Shown one piece after another: positions 1-6,742 of a stretch of DNA of 13,880 nucleotides. The notes beneath the pieces are model-generated. The model was not told the DNA's origin. It was given only the letters and a program-made list of their open reading frames with translations, and did not search any database. Made by a program: the position numbers and the translations under genes. The DNA comes from UBA2136 sp047635695 (GTDB lineage Bacteria; Pseudomonadota; Alphaproteobacteria; UBA2136), in the NCBI GenBank assembly GCA_047635695.1, contig JBLILN010000031.1, positions 1-13,880 on the forward strand. Direction: 5' to 3'. How positions within the stretch are numbered: the first letter of the stretch is position 1; every line of letters begins with the position of its first letter.

Positions 1-688
1 CCGGTGTGTAAACAATAGCGCCCGTAAGAGAGTCAAATGTTACAGAGCCACCTTTGGCTGTGGCAGTATCGACAGCTGTAACAGTTAAAGTGTCGCCGTC
101 AACGTCTGTATCATTGGCAAGAATTTGTGTGGCCGTGATGTTAAGCGCGATATCTTCAGGTGTTGTGAAGGCATCGTTTACAGCGATAGGTGCACTGTTA
201 ATGGCGGGTGTAGCCTCAGTTTCTTCTTCTCTTTGTAATAGTTCTTCTCTAAACAGAGGATTGTTAGTAAAAGAAATAGGATCTATCACTTCACTAATAG
301 CGTCTTGAGTTTTATATGTATCAGAAATAACTTCGGGAGAGTTAAAACCTTCATCTTCACTTTGAGGTGTTGTGTTTGTAGGACCAGCAGCAGGTTCAAT
401 GTCATTTAAATTGTTATTATTTTGTGCAGATGCCTGAATAAAATCCTGTGCATTCACTTCCGTACCGTCAGGGAATTTAAACGTTGGTGTGTCGTCTTTA
501 TTAATGATTGTATTAAAACCTAAGAGAATAACATCAGCATTGTCGTCACTTGAAAGTACCAGGTGAGGACCATTTGATGAAAATGTTATATTTCCCATAT
601 CAAAACCATCTAATGTAATAACCTGATTTGGCGTTACTTCATAAGTTTTATCGGCTTTTTTGGAAGCTGTTACTGTAATATTTTGCAT
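1..688 (-). CDS. Large cadherin-repeat (LapA/RTX-type) surface adhesin, N-terminal part
   Basis: This gene is partial: 229 residues are visible and the C-terminus lies beyond the left edge. It reads open from an ATG at 686-688, and an in-frame TAA four codons upstream fixes this start. There is no Sec signal peptide, as expected for a type I secretion substrate, whose export signal is C-terminal. Residues 1-85 form a compact beta-rich segment resembling the retention module of LapA-like adhesins. Residues 90-165 are a polar acidic linker containing Pro-Ala-Ala-Gly at 99-102, the kind of site LapG proteases cut. From about residue 165 a cadherin-like/tandem-95 repeat begins, with the typical APIAVNDAFTTPED and LANDTDVDGDTLTVTAVD segments; the aspartates are likely calcium ligands. 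It lies beside its probable exporter genes. No Shine-Dalgarno site sits at normal spacing (GGGA is about 17 nt upstream). The inferred role is a cell-surface biofilm adhesin. The family is fairly sure; the partners are unseen beyond the edge. Confidence 0.85.
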   Translation of the reverse strand, partial: MQNITVTASKKADKTYEVTPNQVITLDGFDMGNITFSSNGPHLVLSSDDNADVILLGFNTIINKDDTPTFKFPDGTEVNAQDFIQASAQNNNNLNDIEPAAGPTNTTPQSEDEGFNSPEVISDTYKTQDAISEVIDPISFTNNPLFREELLQREEETEATPAINSAPIAVNDAFTTPEDIALNITATQILANDTDVDGDTLTVTAVDTATAKGGSVTFDSLTGAIVYTP

Positions 689-716
689 AATATAATTTTA
701 AATCCCATATATATTT

Positions 717-734
717 AACATTAATCGTAATGTT
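717..734. promoter_or_regulatory. Inverted repeat upstream of the adhesin gene
   Basis: A perfect 7-bp inverted repeat, AACATTA-ATCG-TAATGTT, ends 28 bp before the adhesin start codon. It could be an operator for a dimeric regulator or a small hairpin in the 5' leader. No confident -35/-10 pair could be placed beside it. Confidence 0.35.
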
Positions 735-759
735 TGTATACGTATTTATAAGTATCAAT

Positions 760-782
760 AAAGGGGACTTCAAGCCCCCTTT
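760..782 (-). terminator. Putative terminator after the TolC-like gene
   Basis: AAAGGGG (760-766) pairs with CCCCTTT (776-782) around a 9-nt loop, about 46 bp past the tolC-like stop. The flank on the minus strand is AT-rich but has no solid T run, so termination may be partial. If it is leaky, the adhesin could be cotranscribed with the channel gene. Confidence 0.5.
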
Positions 783-828
783 GTAAAATAAATAATAAAA
801 AGTATATATTTTTTAATATATTAACTTT

Positions 829-2145
829 TTATTTCTTGAATGATGATTGGATATCACCAGTTGTTGCAAGAACATTGTAAACAGCAAAATCAACGGCATA
901 CTGACCATTAATGTGTGCAGTTTTAGAGTTGAAATACTCAATTTCTGAATCGAGTAAGTCAAGTAAACTACGCTGGCCTATGTCGAACTGAGATTTATAC
1001 GCTGTTTTTGTCTGCCCACTAGATACAACATGGTTATTTAATGGTTTTAAACGTGTTTTAGCTGTTTGAAGATCGTTCCATGCTTCGTACATGCGCTCTT
1101 CAATTTCACGACGGTCACGTTCTAGAGTGTCATGTGCTTCTTGAACACGAGCTGTTTGTTCACGTTTACGAGCAATGTCTGCACCACCACGGTATAGGTT
1201 GTAACGAATACGAGCCATAGCTGAGTATGAATTGTTACCACCAGGTTGACCATCAAGGTTTTGCTGACGCTGTGCATCTAGCTCTAAATCTAAACGAGGA
1301 TAAAATGATGCTTTAGTACCATCAAGAGCGCTGTCAGCTGCTTTAATATCATATTTTGCTGAGTGGATAGCTGGATTAACTTCTAAAGCGCGTTTTAAAG
1401 ACTCTTCAATAGTTGTAGGTATGTCAGCTGTTGGTGTTTTATAGCTAACAAGGTCTTTAGGTGACTCACCAACAATTTCTTTATAAGAAGCATTGGCGTT
1501 TTTTAGTTCACCTTGTGCTGAATATAAATTTGCTTCTGCAAGAGCTAAGCGTCCTTCTGCTTGACGAATATCAGCTTTGTTACCGCGACCTGAATCACTA
1601 CGTGCAGTAATTTGCTTGAGATATTTTGTATGGGCTGTCAAGTTTTCCTGAGAAAGCTGTACAAGTTCTTTGTTACGTAATACATCTAGGTAAGCTTGAA
1701 CTGTTCTTAATACGATAGTGTCTTGAACTTCTTGTGTGTTTTTAGCGGCTGATTCAAAGCGTGCGCGTTGCTGACAAATGTTAGCAGAAGTTTCAAAGCC
1801 ATCAAATATCATTTGATTGGCAGTTAAACTTGCTTCATTACGCCATAGAGATCGGTGGCCACCAGTATCACTTGGATCACGTGCCGTACGGTTTCTTGTT
1901 GTTGAATTGTTACTACGTTCATGTCCGCTACCAATGTTAAGGTCTACAGTTGGGAGATAGCCTGACTTAGCTTGTTCCCATTCTTGCAAAATAGCGGCTT
2001 TATTTTGTTTAGCTATAAGGACTTCTGGGTGACTATTGAGTGAAGTACTTACTGATTCACCAAGTGTTTTAGCTTCCGCCATATGTGTCATACTTGTAAT
2101 AATAGTTGCACTAAGTAGCGCTAGTTTGAATGTTTTAAAAGTCAC
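829..2145 (-). CDS. TolC/LapE-family type I secretion outer-membrane channel
   Basis: This 438-residue protein is the outer-membrane exit duct of the type I secretion system and is expected to form a trimeric beta-barrel with a periplasmic alpha-helical tunnel. Residues 1-25 are a signal peptide with probable cleavage after MAEA. Two related halves follow, as is usual for TolC proteins: each has an N-P-E/A pattern (SLNSHPEVLIAK and LEVNPAIHSAKYD), a YLP or YPR strand lead-in, and a glycine- and aromatic-rich strand (MIFDGFET and YNLYRGGAD) before long coiled-coil helices. DIGQRSLLDLLDSEIEY near residues 385-405 is a family hallmark. The start is GTG (2143-2145), preceded by AAGGG at 9-nt spacing; the next ATGs fall inside the signal peptide. 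Length is normal. It is divergent from the exporter operon and lies upstream of the adhesin, so it most likely serves that adhesin. Confidence 0.92.
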   Translation of the reverse strand: MTFKTFKLALLSATIITSMTHMAEAKTLGESVSTSLNSHPEVLIAKQNKAAILQEWEQAKSGYLPTVDLNIGSGHERSNNSTTRNRTARDPSDTGGHRSLWRNEASLTANQMIFDGFETSANICQQRARFESAAKNTQEVQDTIVLRTVQAYLDVLRNKELVQLSQENLTAHTKYLKQITARSDSGRGNKADIRQAEGRLALAEANLYSAQGELKNANASYKEIVGESPKDLVSYKTPTADIPTTIEESLKRALEVNPAIHSAKYDIKAADSALDGTKASFYPRLDLELDAQRQQNLDGQPGGNNSYSAMARIRYNLYRGGADIARKREQTARVQEAHDTLERDRREIEERMYEAWNDLQTAKTRLKPLNNHVVSSGQTKTAYKSQFDIGQRSLLDLLDSEIEYFNSKTAHINGQYAVDFAVYNVLATTGDIQSSFKK

Positions 2146-2230
2146 TTTTATAAGCCCTTGTATAATTGTTATTTAAATTACTATAGAGGTAAATGGTCCT
2201 TCTGTCACAAACTTTAAACCCCTAGCCTAA

Positions 2231-2270
2231 ATAAAAACAAGTTTTTACAGTGCTACACTGTTGTTTTTAT
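2231..2270. promoter_or_regulatory. Interrupted palindrome in the divergent control region
   Basis: ACAGTG-CTA-CACTGT (2247-2261) is a perfect inverted repeat. The outer arms ATAAAAACA (2231-2239) and TGTTTTTAT (2262-2270) also pair, leaving a 7-nt AGTTTTT bulge on the left. It lies between the tolC-like gene and the exporter operon, so it is placed to act on both. It could be an operator, or a hairpin if transcribed. Confidence 0.45.
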
Positions 2271-2313
2271 GAGTCAACTAAAGATGTTAATACTAGGTGG
2301 CAGGTGTTTTTGT

Positions 2314-2345
2314 TTGGTTAATTTGTGTTATGCACATAATATAAT
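2314..2345 (+). promoter_or_regulatory. Candidate promoter of the exporter operon
   Basis: A perfect TATAAT lies at 2340-2345 but has only a weak -35 match at the right distance. An overlapping alternative is TTGGTT (2314-2319), 17 bp, TAATAT (2337-2342). Either would give a short leader before the ATG at 2381. There is no clear Shine-Dalgarno sequence upstream of that ATG, only an A-rich stretch. Confidence 0.35.
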
Positions 2346-2380
2346 TAGAGTTAAAGTGATAAAAATAAAAAAAGAATGAA

Positions 2381-4546
2381 ATGGCAAATAAATATAAGTT
2401 ACCAAACGTTGAAGATATGAAAGATTATGTCCATGGTTTTGAGCATGACGGGTATCTCGCTTGCTTGATGTATATGGTGCGTCACTATAAAAAACTTCAT
2501 TCGGCTGAATCCTTAACGGCTGGGTTGCCTTTAAAAGATGATAAGCTAACACCATTTCTTTTTGTGCGTGCTGCAAGACGAGGAGGGCTTCATGCTAAGG
2601 TTGTTGACCGTAGTATTGATAAGGTTTCACCTCATGTATTGCCTGCGATGGCTTTAACAAAAGGTAATAAAGCTGTTGTTCTTACTTATAAAGACGATGA
2701 GTCATTACATGTATTCTTCCCAGAGACTGGTAAACTTAAGAAATTCTCAAAAAAGGCAGATTTTGAAGAGATATATGCAGGCGCTTTGGTTTTGGTGCGC
2801 CCTGCAACAGTATTTGAATTAGGGAGTGATAGTTTAAGTTCAGGGCAAACATGGTTCTGGGATACAATTAAACAGTTCTGGCGTATTTATGCTCAAGTTG
2901 TCTTTGCTGCAGTTCTCATTAATATGATGGCGCTGGTATCACCGTTATTTGTTATGAATGTTTATGATCGCGTTGTTCCAAACAATGCCATTGAAACTTT
3001 GTGGGTATTGGCCATTGGTGTGACACTCGCCTATTCTTTTGACTTTTTGCTTAAAATTTTACGTGGTTATTTTATTGATATTGCAGGTAAGGGGGCAGAC
3101 ATTTTACTTGCCGGCCGCCTTTTTCAACAAGTGTTGAATATCCGTTTAGGTGTTCACGGGTCTTCGGCGGGGTCATTTGCAAACCAATTGCGCGAATTTG
3201 AGACTCTACGCGATTTCTTTACTTCTGCAACGATGGTCACTTTTATTGACCTGCCTTTTGTATTCTTATTTATCGGTATTATTGCCAGTATTGGCGGAAA
3301 AGTTGCCTTAGTGCCTTTAATTGCGGTGCCAATTGTTATTGTTGTGAGTTTATTTATACAAAGACCTTTAAAGTCTATTATAGAACAATCTACGCATGAC
3401 CTTGATGCGAAACATGGGCACTTAGTTGAGTCTATTAACGGCCTCGAAACTATTAAAAGTTTAAATGCACAAAGCCGCGCGCAAGCGAAATGGGAAGGTT
3501 ATGTTGCAACTGTTGCAAAGGTTGGTTTACGTTCAAGGTTTCTTGCTTCGATAGGTTTAAATTTTGCTGGTTTTGTACAACAAATGGTTTCAGTATTAGT
3601 GGTCTTTTACGGTGTGTTTTTAATTGCCGAAGGTGAAATGACAATTGGTGCATTAGTGGCATGTACAATTCTTTCAGGTAGAACAATGGCACCGCTTTCA
3701 CAGGCTGTCGCTCTTTATACAAGGTATCAACAATCTAAGCAGGCGCTTAGTTCATTGAATATGATCATGTCTATGGAAGTGGAACGTCCTGACGCTAAAA
3801 ACTTTGTGCACCTACCTAAAGTGAAAGGTGATCTCGTGTTTCAGGATGTTTCGTTTACATACCCTAATGCACCACTTGAAAGCTTGAAAGGTATAAACCT
3901 TCACATTAAAAAAGGTGAGAAGGTCGGTATTATCGGCCGCACAGGCTCTGGTAAAAGTACAATTCTACGTTTAATGCTCAACCTTTATAATCCAACAGCG
4001 GGCTCTATATTATTAGATGGTTTAGAGTTGCGTCAACTTGACCCTGTTGAATTCCGTAAGCATATGGGGTATATCCCGCAGAATCTTATGTTATTTAGTG
4101 GAACACTGCGTGAAAATGTCTTAATGGGTGACCCTGAGGCGACGAACGAACGTTTGGCAGAAACTTGTAATTTAACAACGGTTTCAGAATTTGCACGCCG
4201 CCACCCAATGGGGTTAGATATGCCTGTAGGTGAGTGGGGTGGTTCTTTATCTGGTGGTCAAAGGCAAACAGTGGCCATTGCAAGAGCTATGCTTAAAAAT
4301 CCTGATATCGTCTTTATGGATGAACCAACAAGCGAGTTGGACAACCGTACTGAGGAATTGGTTTTGAGTGGCTTAAGAAAAGAAATAGAAGATAAAACAG
4401 TGGTTATTGTAACACATAAATTTTCAATGCTTGAACTGGTTGATCGCCTTATCGTGATGGACTATGGTCGTATCGTTGCCGATGGGCCTAAAAAGAAAGT
4501 ATTAGAACAATTAAAAAACCGTGCAGTTAAAGGGACCGACTCATGA
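2381..4546 (+). CDS. lapB: LapB-like type I secretion ABC transporter with inactive C39-like domain
   Basis: This 721-residue inner-membrane exporter ATPase should drive export of the neighbouring adhesin. Residues 1-130 are a C39-peptidase-like domain. A Cys is present (C28), but the usual catalytic His segment reads GNKAVVLT, so it is probably a non-cleaving substrate-docking domain. That fits an adhesin with no cleaved leader. Residues 165-450 are the membrane domain with about six helices, including the LVSPLFVMNVYDRVVPNNA segment typical of this family. The ATPase domain has Walker A GRTGSGKST (519-527, K525), Q-loop YIPQN, signature LSGGQ (623-627), Walker B DIVFMDEP (642-649) and H-loop His679. 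The next gene overlaps by ATGA, so the two are translationally coupled. Assignment to the LapB branch rather than HlyB is by sequence resemblance and by the neighbouring lapG. Confidence 0.93.
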   Translation: MANKYKLPNVEDMKDYVHGFEHDGYLACLMYMVRHYKKLHSAESLTAGLPLKDDKLTPFLFVRAARRGGLHAKVVDRSIDKVSPHVLPAMALTKGNKAVVLTYKDDESLHVFFPETGKLKKFSKKADFEEIYAGALVLVRPATVFELGSDSLSSGQTWFWDTIKQFWRIYAQVVFAAVLINMMALVSPLFVMNVYDRVVPNNAIETLWVLAIGVTLAYSFDFLLKILRGYFIDIAGKGADILLAGRLFQQVLNIRLGVHGSSAGSFANQLREFETLRDFFTSATMVTFIDLPFVFLFIGIIASIGGKVALVPLIAVPIVIVVSLFIQRPLKSIIEQSTHDLDAKHGHLVESINGLETIKSLNAQSRAQAKWEGYVATVAKVGLRSRFLASIGLNFAGFVQQMVSVLVVFYGVFLIAEGEMTIGALVACTILSGRTMAPLSQAVALYTRYQQSKQALSSLNMIMSMEVERPDAKNFVHLPKVKGDLVFQDVSFTYPNAPLESLKGINLHIKKGEKVGIIGRTGSGKSTILRLMLNLYNPTAGSILLDGLELRQLDPVEFRKHMGYIPQNLMLFSGTLRENVLMGDPEATNERLAETCNLTTVSEFARRHPMGLDMPVGEWGGSLSGGQRQTVAIARAMLKNPDIVFMDEPTSELDNRTEELVLSGLRKEIEDKTVVIVTHKFSMLELVDRLIVMDYGRIVADGPKKKVLEQLKNRAVKGTDS

Positions 4547-6063
4547 GTGATAAGAAAAAAGAAAACAAATTAGCTGGAAAATCTAAAGCTGTACAAAAAA
4601 CTAAAAAAGCCCAATTAAAATTAAAGGCTAATGCACTCGTTGATTCTATGGCATTAGAAAAATGGCAGCTTTCAGCGAATGCGAACGAAGTTACGGATAA
4701 AGCCAAAGCCGCTGTCTCACGCTACTTTTCATCGGATGGATGGGAAGATGGTGAATTTATGGATGACGTAAGTCAAGCCACATTACGAGGTGCACACCCT
4801 GCAGCTAACTTACTTTTTTGGGTTTCATCGCTTTTTGTGATTGTTTTACTTGTCTGGGCTAACTATGCCGAAATAGATGAAGTTACACATGGCGAAGGTA
4901 AGGTTATACCATCCACTAAAGTTCAGGAAATCCAACATGGCGAAGGCGGTATCGTTAAAGGTATTTTTATCCGTGAAGGTGATATTGTGAAGAAGGGTGA
5001 CGTACTTATTCTTATTGACGATACTGAATTTGCATCCTCATTAGAAGAAAAGAAAACAAAGCATTTTACGCTGTTAGCTGAAATTTCAAGGTTGGAATAC
5101 GAGTTATTATCAGCAGAGGATAGGCCTGCAGGTATCGAATACCCTGCAGAAGTTATCAAAAATGCTGCGGGCGTTATTGCGAGCCAAAATAATATTTTTC
5201 AAGCAAGGCAAAGTGAGTTGAGTAATACTATTAGTATATTAAATCAACAACTCCAACAAAAAGATCAAGACGTTAAAGAGGCAGAAACGCGTATGGGACA
5301 AACAGCTCGTGCTTACGAATTCTCGAAAAAAGAATTAGATCTTACAATGCCGCTTTTGAAAGAAGGTGTTGTGAGTAAGGTTGAAGTTTTACGCCTTGAA
5401 CGTACAGTAAATGACCTTCTTGGTGAAAAGGAAACCGCTGAATTAGCAGTGACACGTGCAGGGTTTTCAGAGGAAGAATCTAAACAACGCCGTGATGAGG
5501 CTGTCGCCAAATTCCGTACTGAGGCGTTGGTTGAGCTGGGCTCTAAAACTGAAGAAATGCAGCGTATTGCAGAAATTTTAAAAGCTGATGCTTATAGGGT
5601 TGATCGCACATCAGTAAGGGCACCTGTAGACGCAACCGTGAAGCAAGTTCTTGTAAACACCATTGGCGGTGTGGTTACTAAAGATGAAATATTGGTAGAG
5701 CTTATTCCTATTGATGACAAGCTTCTTGTAGAAGCAAAAGTGCGTCCAAAAGATATTGCGTTCTTAAGGCCATTGCAAAAAGCAAAGGTTAAAATTACAG
5801 CTTATGACTTTTCTGTTTATGGTGGCTTGGATGCTGAACTTGAATATATTGGCGCTGATACTGTGACAGATGATAAAGGTAACCCTTTTTATCATATCCG
5901 TGTTAGAACAGATAAAAATTACCTAGGTAAAGATAGTCAAAAATTACCCATTATTCCAGGGATGGTTGCTACTGTAGATATTTTGACAGGTAAGAAAACA
6001 GTACTAGATTACATCTTAAAGCCATTCAATAAAATGCGTGAGAATGCACTAAGAGAACGTTAA
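4543..6063 (+). CDS. lapC: LapC-like (HlyD family) membrane-fusion protein of the type I exporter
   Basis: This 506-residue periplasmic adaptor links the ABC exporter to the TolC-like channel. A cytoplasmic N-terminal tail of about 87 residues is lysine-rich at its start (11 Lys in the first 30). One transmembrane helix follows at 88-108. Next come the first half of the lipoyl/barrel-sandwich region (EGDIVKKGDVLILIDDTEF, 145-163), a long coiled-coil hairpin to about residue 350, the returning lipoyl half (SVRAPVDATVKQVLV), and a C-terminal beta-barrel with the HlyD signature region around SVYGGLDAELEYIGADTV. The ATG overlaps the lapB stop by 4 nt and is preceded by AGGGA (4531-4535). The lapG-like gene begins directly after the stop codon. 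The tail is longer than the short tails usual for this family; otherwise it is typical. Confidence 0.92.
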   Translation: MSDKKKENKLAGKSKAVQKTKKAQLKLKANALVDSMALEKWQLSANANEVTDKAKAAVSRYFSSDGWEDGEFMDDVSQATLRGAHPAANLLFWVSSLFVIVLLVWANYAEIDEVTHGEGKVIPSTKVQEIQHGEGGIVKGIFIREGDIVKKGDVLILIDDTEFASSLEEKKTKHFTLLAEISRLEYELLSAEDRPAGIEYPAEVIKNAAGVIASQNNIFQARQSELSNTISILNQQLQQKDQDVKEAETRMGQTARAYEFSKKELDLTMPLLKEGVVSKVEVLRLERTVNDLLGEKETAELAVTRAGFSEEESKQRRDEAVAKFRTEALVELGSKTEEMQRIAEILKADAYRVDRTSVRAPVDATVKQVLVNTIGGVVTKDEILVELIPIDDKLLVEAKVRPKDIAFLRPLQKAKVKITAYDFSVYGGLDAELEYIGADTVTDDKGNPFYHIRVRTDKNYLGKDSQKLPIIPGMVATVDILTGKKTVLDYILKPFNKMRENALRER

Positions 6064-6738
6064 ATGAAGATATTACACTGTAATAAAATATGGAAAAAGT
6101 TGTTAATGCTCAACGTTCTTCTGTTTTTTATTTGCGGCGAATCTTATGCGGCCTCTGGTTTGTTTGGTTCTATTGAATTTAAACTAGGGTCGATTGAAGC
6201 ACTTCCTAAATGGCGTAATGTGCTTGAACGCATAGAGAATGAGGAAGCGTTGTTTTTAAGTTGTGACACTGATAAACGTGAGTGTGTCAGTAACGGCCTT
6301 GCGGCTTGGCGTGATTTTGTTCAAGATATGAAAATGAAAAAAGGCGATTTAAAACTTCAATTGGTGAATGACTTTATTAATAAATGGCCTTATGTTGAGG
6401 ATAGACAAAATTGGAATAAGTCTGATTATTGGGCCTCACCATCTGAATTTTTAGATAAATCTGGGGACTGCGAAGATTATGCGATTATTAAATATGTCAC
6501 ACTCAAAGAGCTAGGTGTTAAAAGTGAAAATATGCGCATTGCAGTTGTGATGGATAAGCTCAGGCTTATGTATCATGCTGTTTTAGTGGTGTATGATGAC
6601 AACAATCAAGCACTTGTAATGGACAGTTTATTTGATGCGGTACTTCCACAAGGGGATGTGTTGCAGTATACTCCTCATTATTCAGTAAATGAAAAAGCGC
6701 GCTGGGCGCATGTAATGCCGGTAAAAAGAGGTAACTAA
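6064..6738 (+). CDS. lapG: LapG-like periplasmic transglutaminase-like cysteine protease
   Basis: This 224-residue protein belongs to the bacterial transglutaminase-like cysteine proteinase family (BTLCP, Pfam PF06035). In Pseudomonas fluorescens, LapG cuts the N-terminus of the adhesin LapA after a di-alanine and so releases it from the cell. A signal peptide ends near SYA (about residue 29). The catalytic triad is visible: Cys136 in GDCEDYA, His171 in MYHAVLV and Asp187 in VMDSLFD. The spacing of 35 and 16 residues is close to that of P. fluorescens LapG (C135, H172, D189). Asp135 and Glu137 beside the Cys match residues used for calcium binding in LapG. The ATG follows the lapC stop with no gap, which argues for strict co-expression. 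A Pro-Ala-Ala-Gly site in the adjacent adhesin is the likely substrate. Function is inferred from the family and the neighbourhood. Confidence 0.92.
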   Translation: MKILHCNKIWKKLLMLNVLLFFICGESYAASGLFGSIEFKLGSIEALPKWRNVLERIENEEALFLSCDTDKRECVSNGLAAWRDFVQDMKMKKGDLKLQLVNDFINKWPYVEDRQNWNKSDYWASPSEFLDKSGDCEDYAIIKYVTLKELGVKSENMRIAVVMDKLRLMYHAVLVVYDDNNQALVMDSLFDAVLPQGDVLQYTPHYSVNEKARWAHVMPVKRGN

Positions 6739-6742
6739 AAAA

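Noticed and set aside
54..308. 84-residue open frame on the plus strand at the left edge
   Set aside because: It is the antisense shadow of the adhesin frame, which reads without interruption from 688 to 1 and encodes a recognisable cadherin-like repeat.
2328..2576. 82-residue minus-strand open frame overlapping the start of lapB
   Set aside because: It is mostly antisense to the conserved C39-like domain, and its low-complexity end comes from the A/T-rich leader; there is no ribosome site or recognisable motif.
2381..2770. Active C39 bacteriocin-processing peptidase at the N-terminus of the ABC transporter
   Set aside because: The catalytic His segment is not conserved and the adhesin has no double-glycine leader, so a non-catalytic docking domain is more likely.
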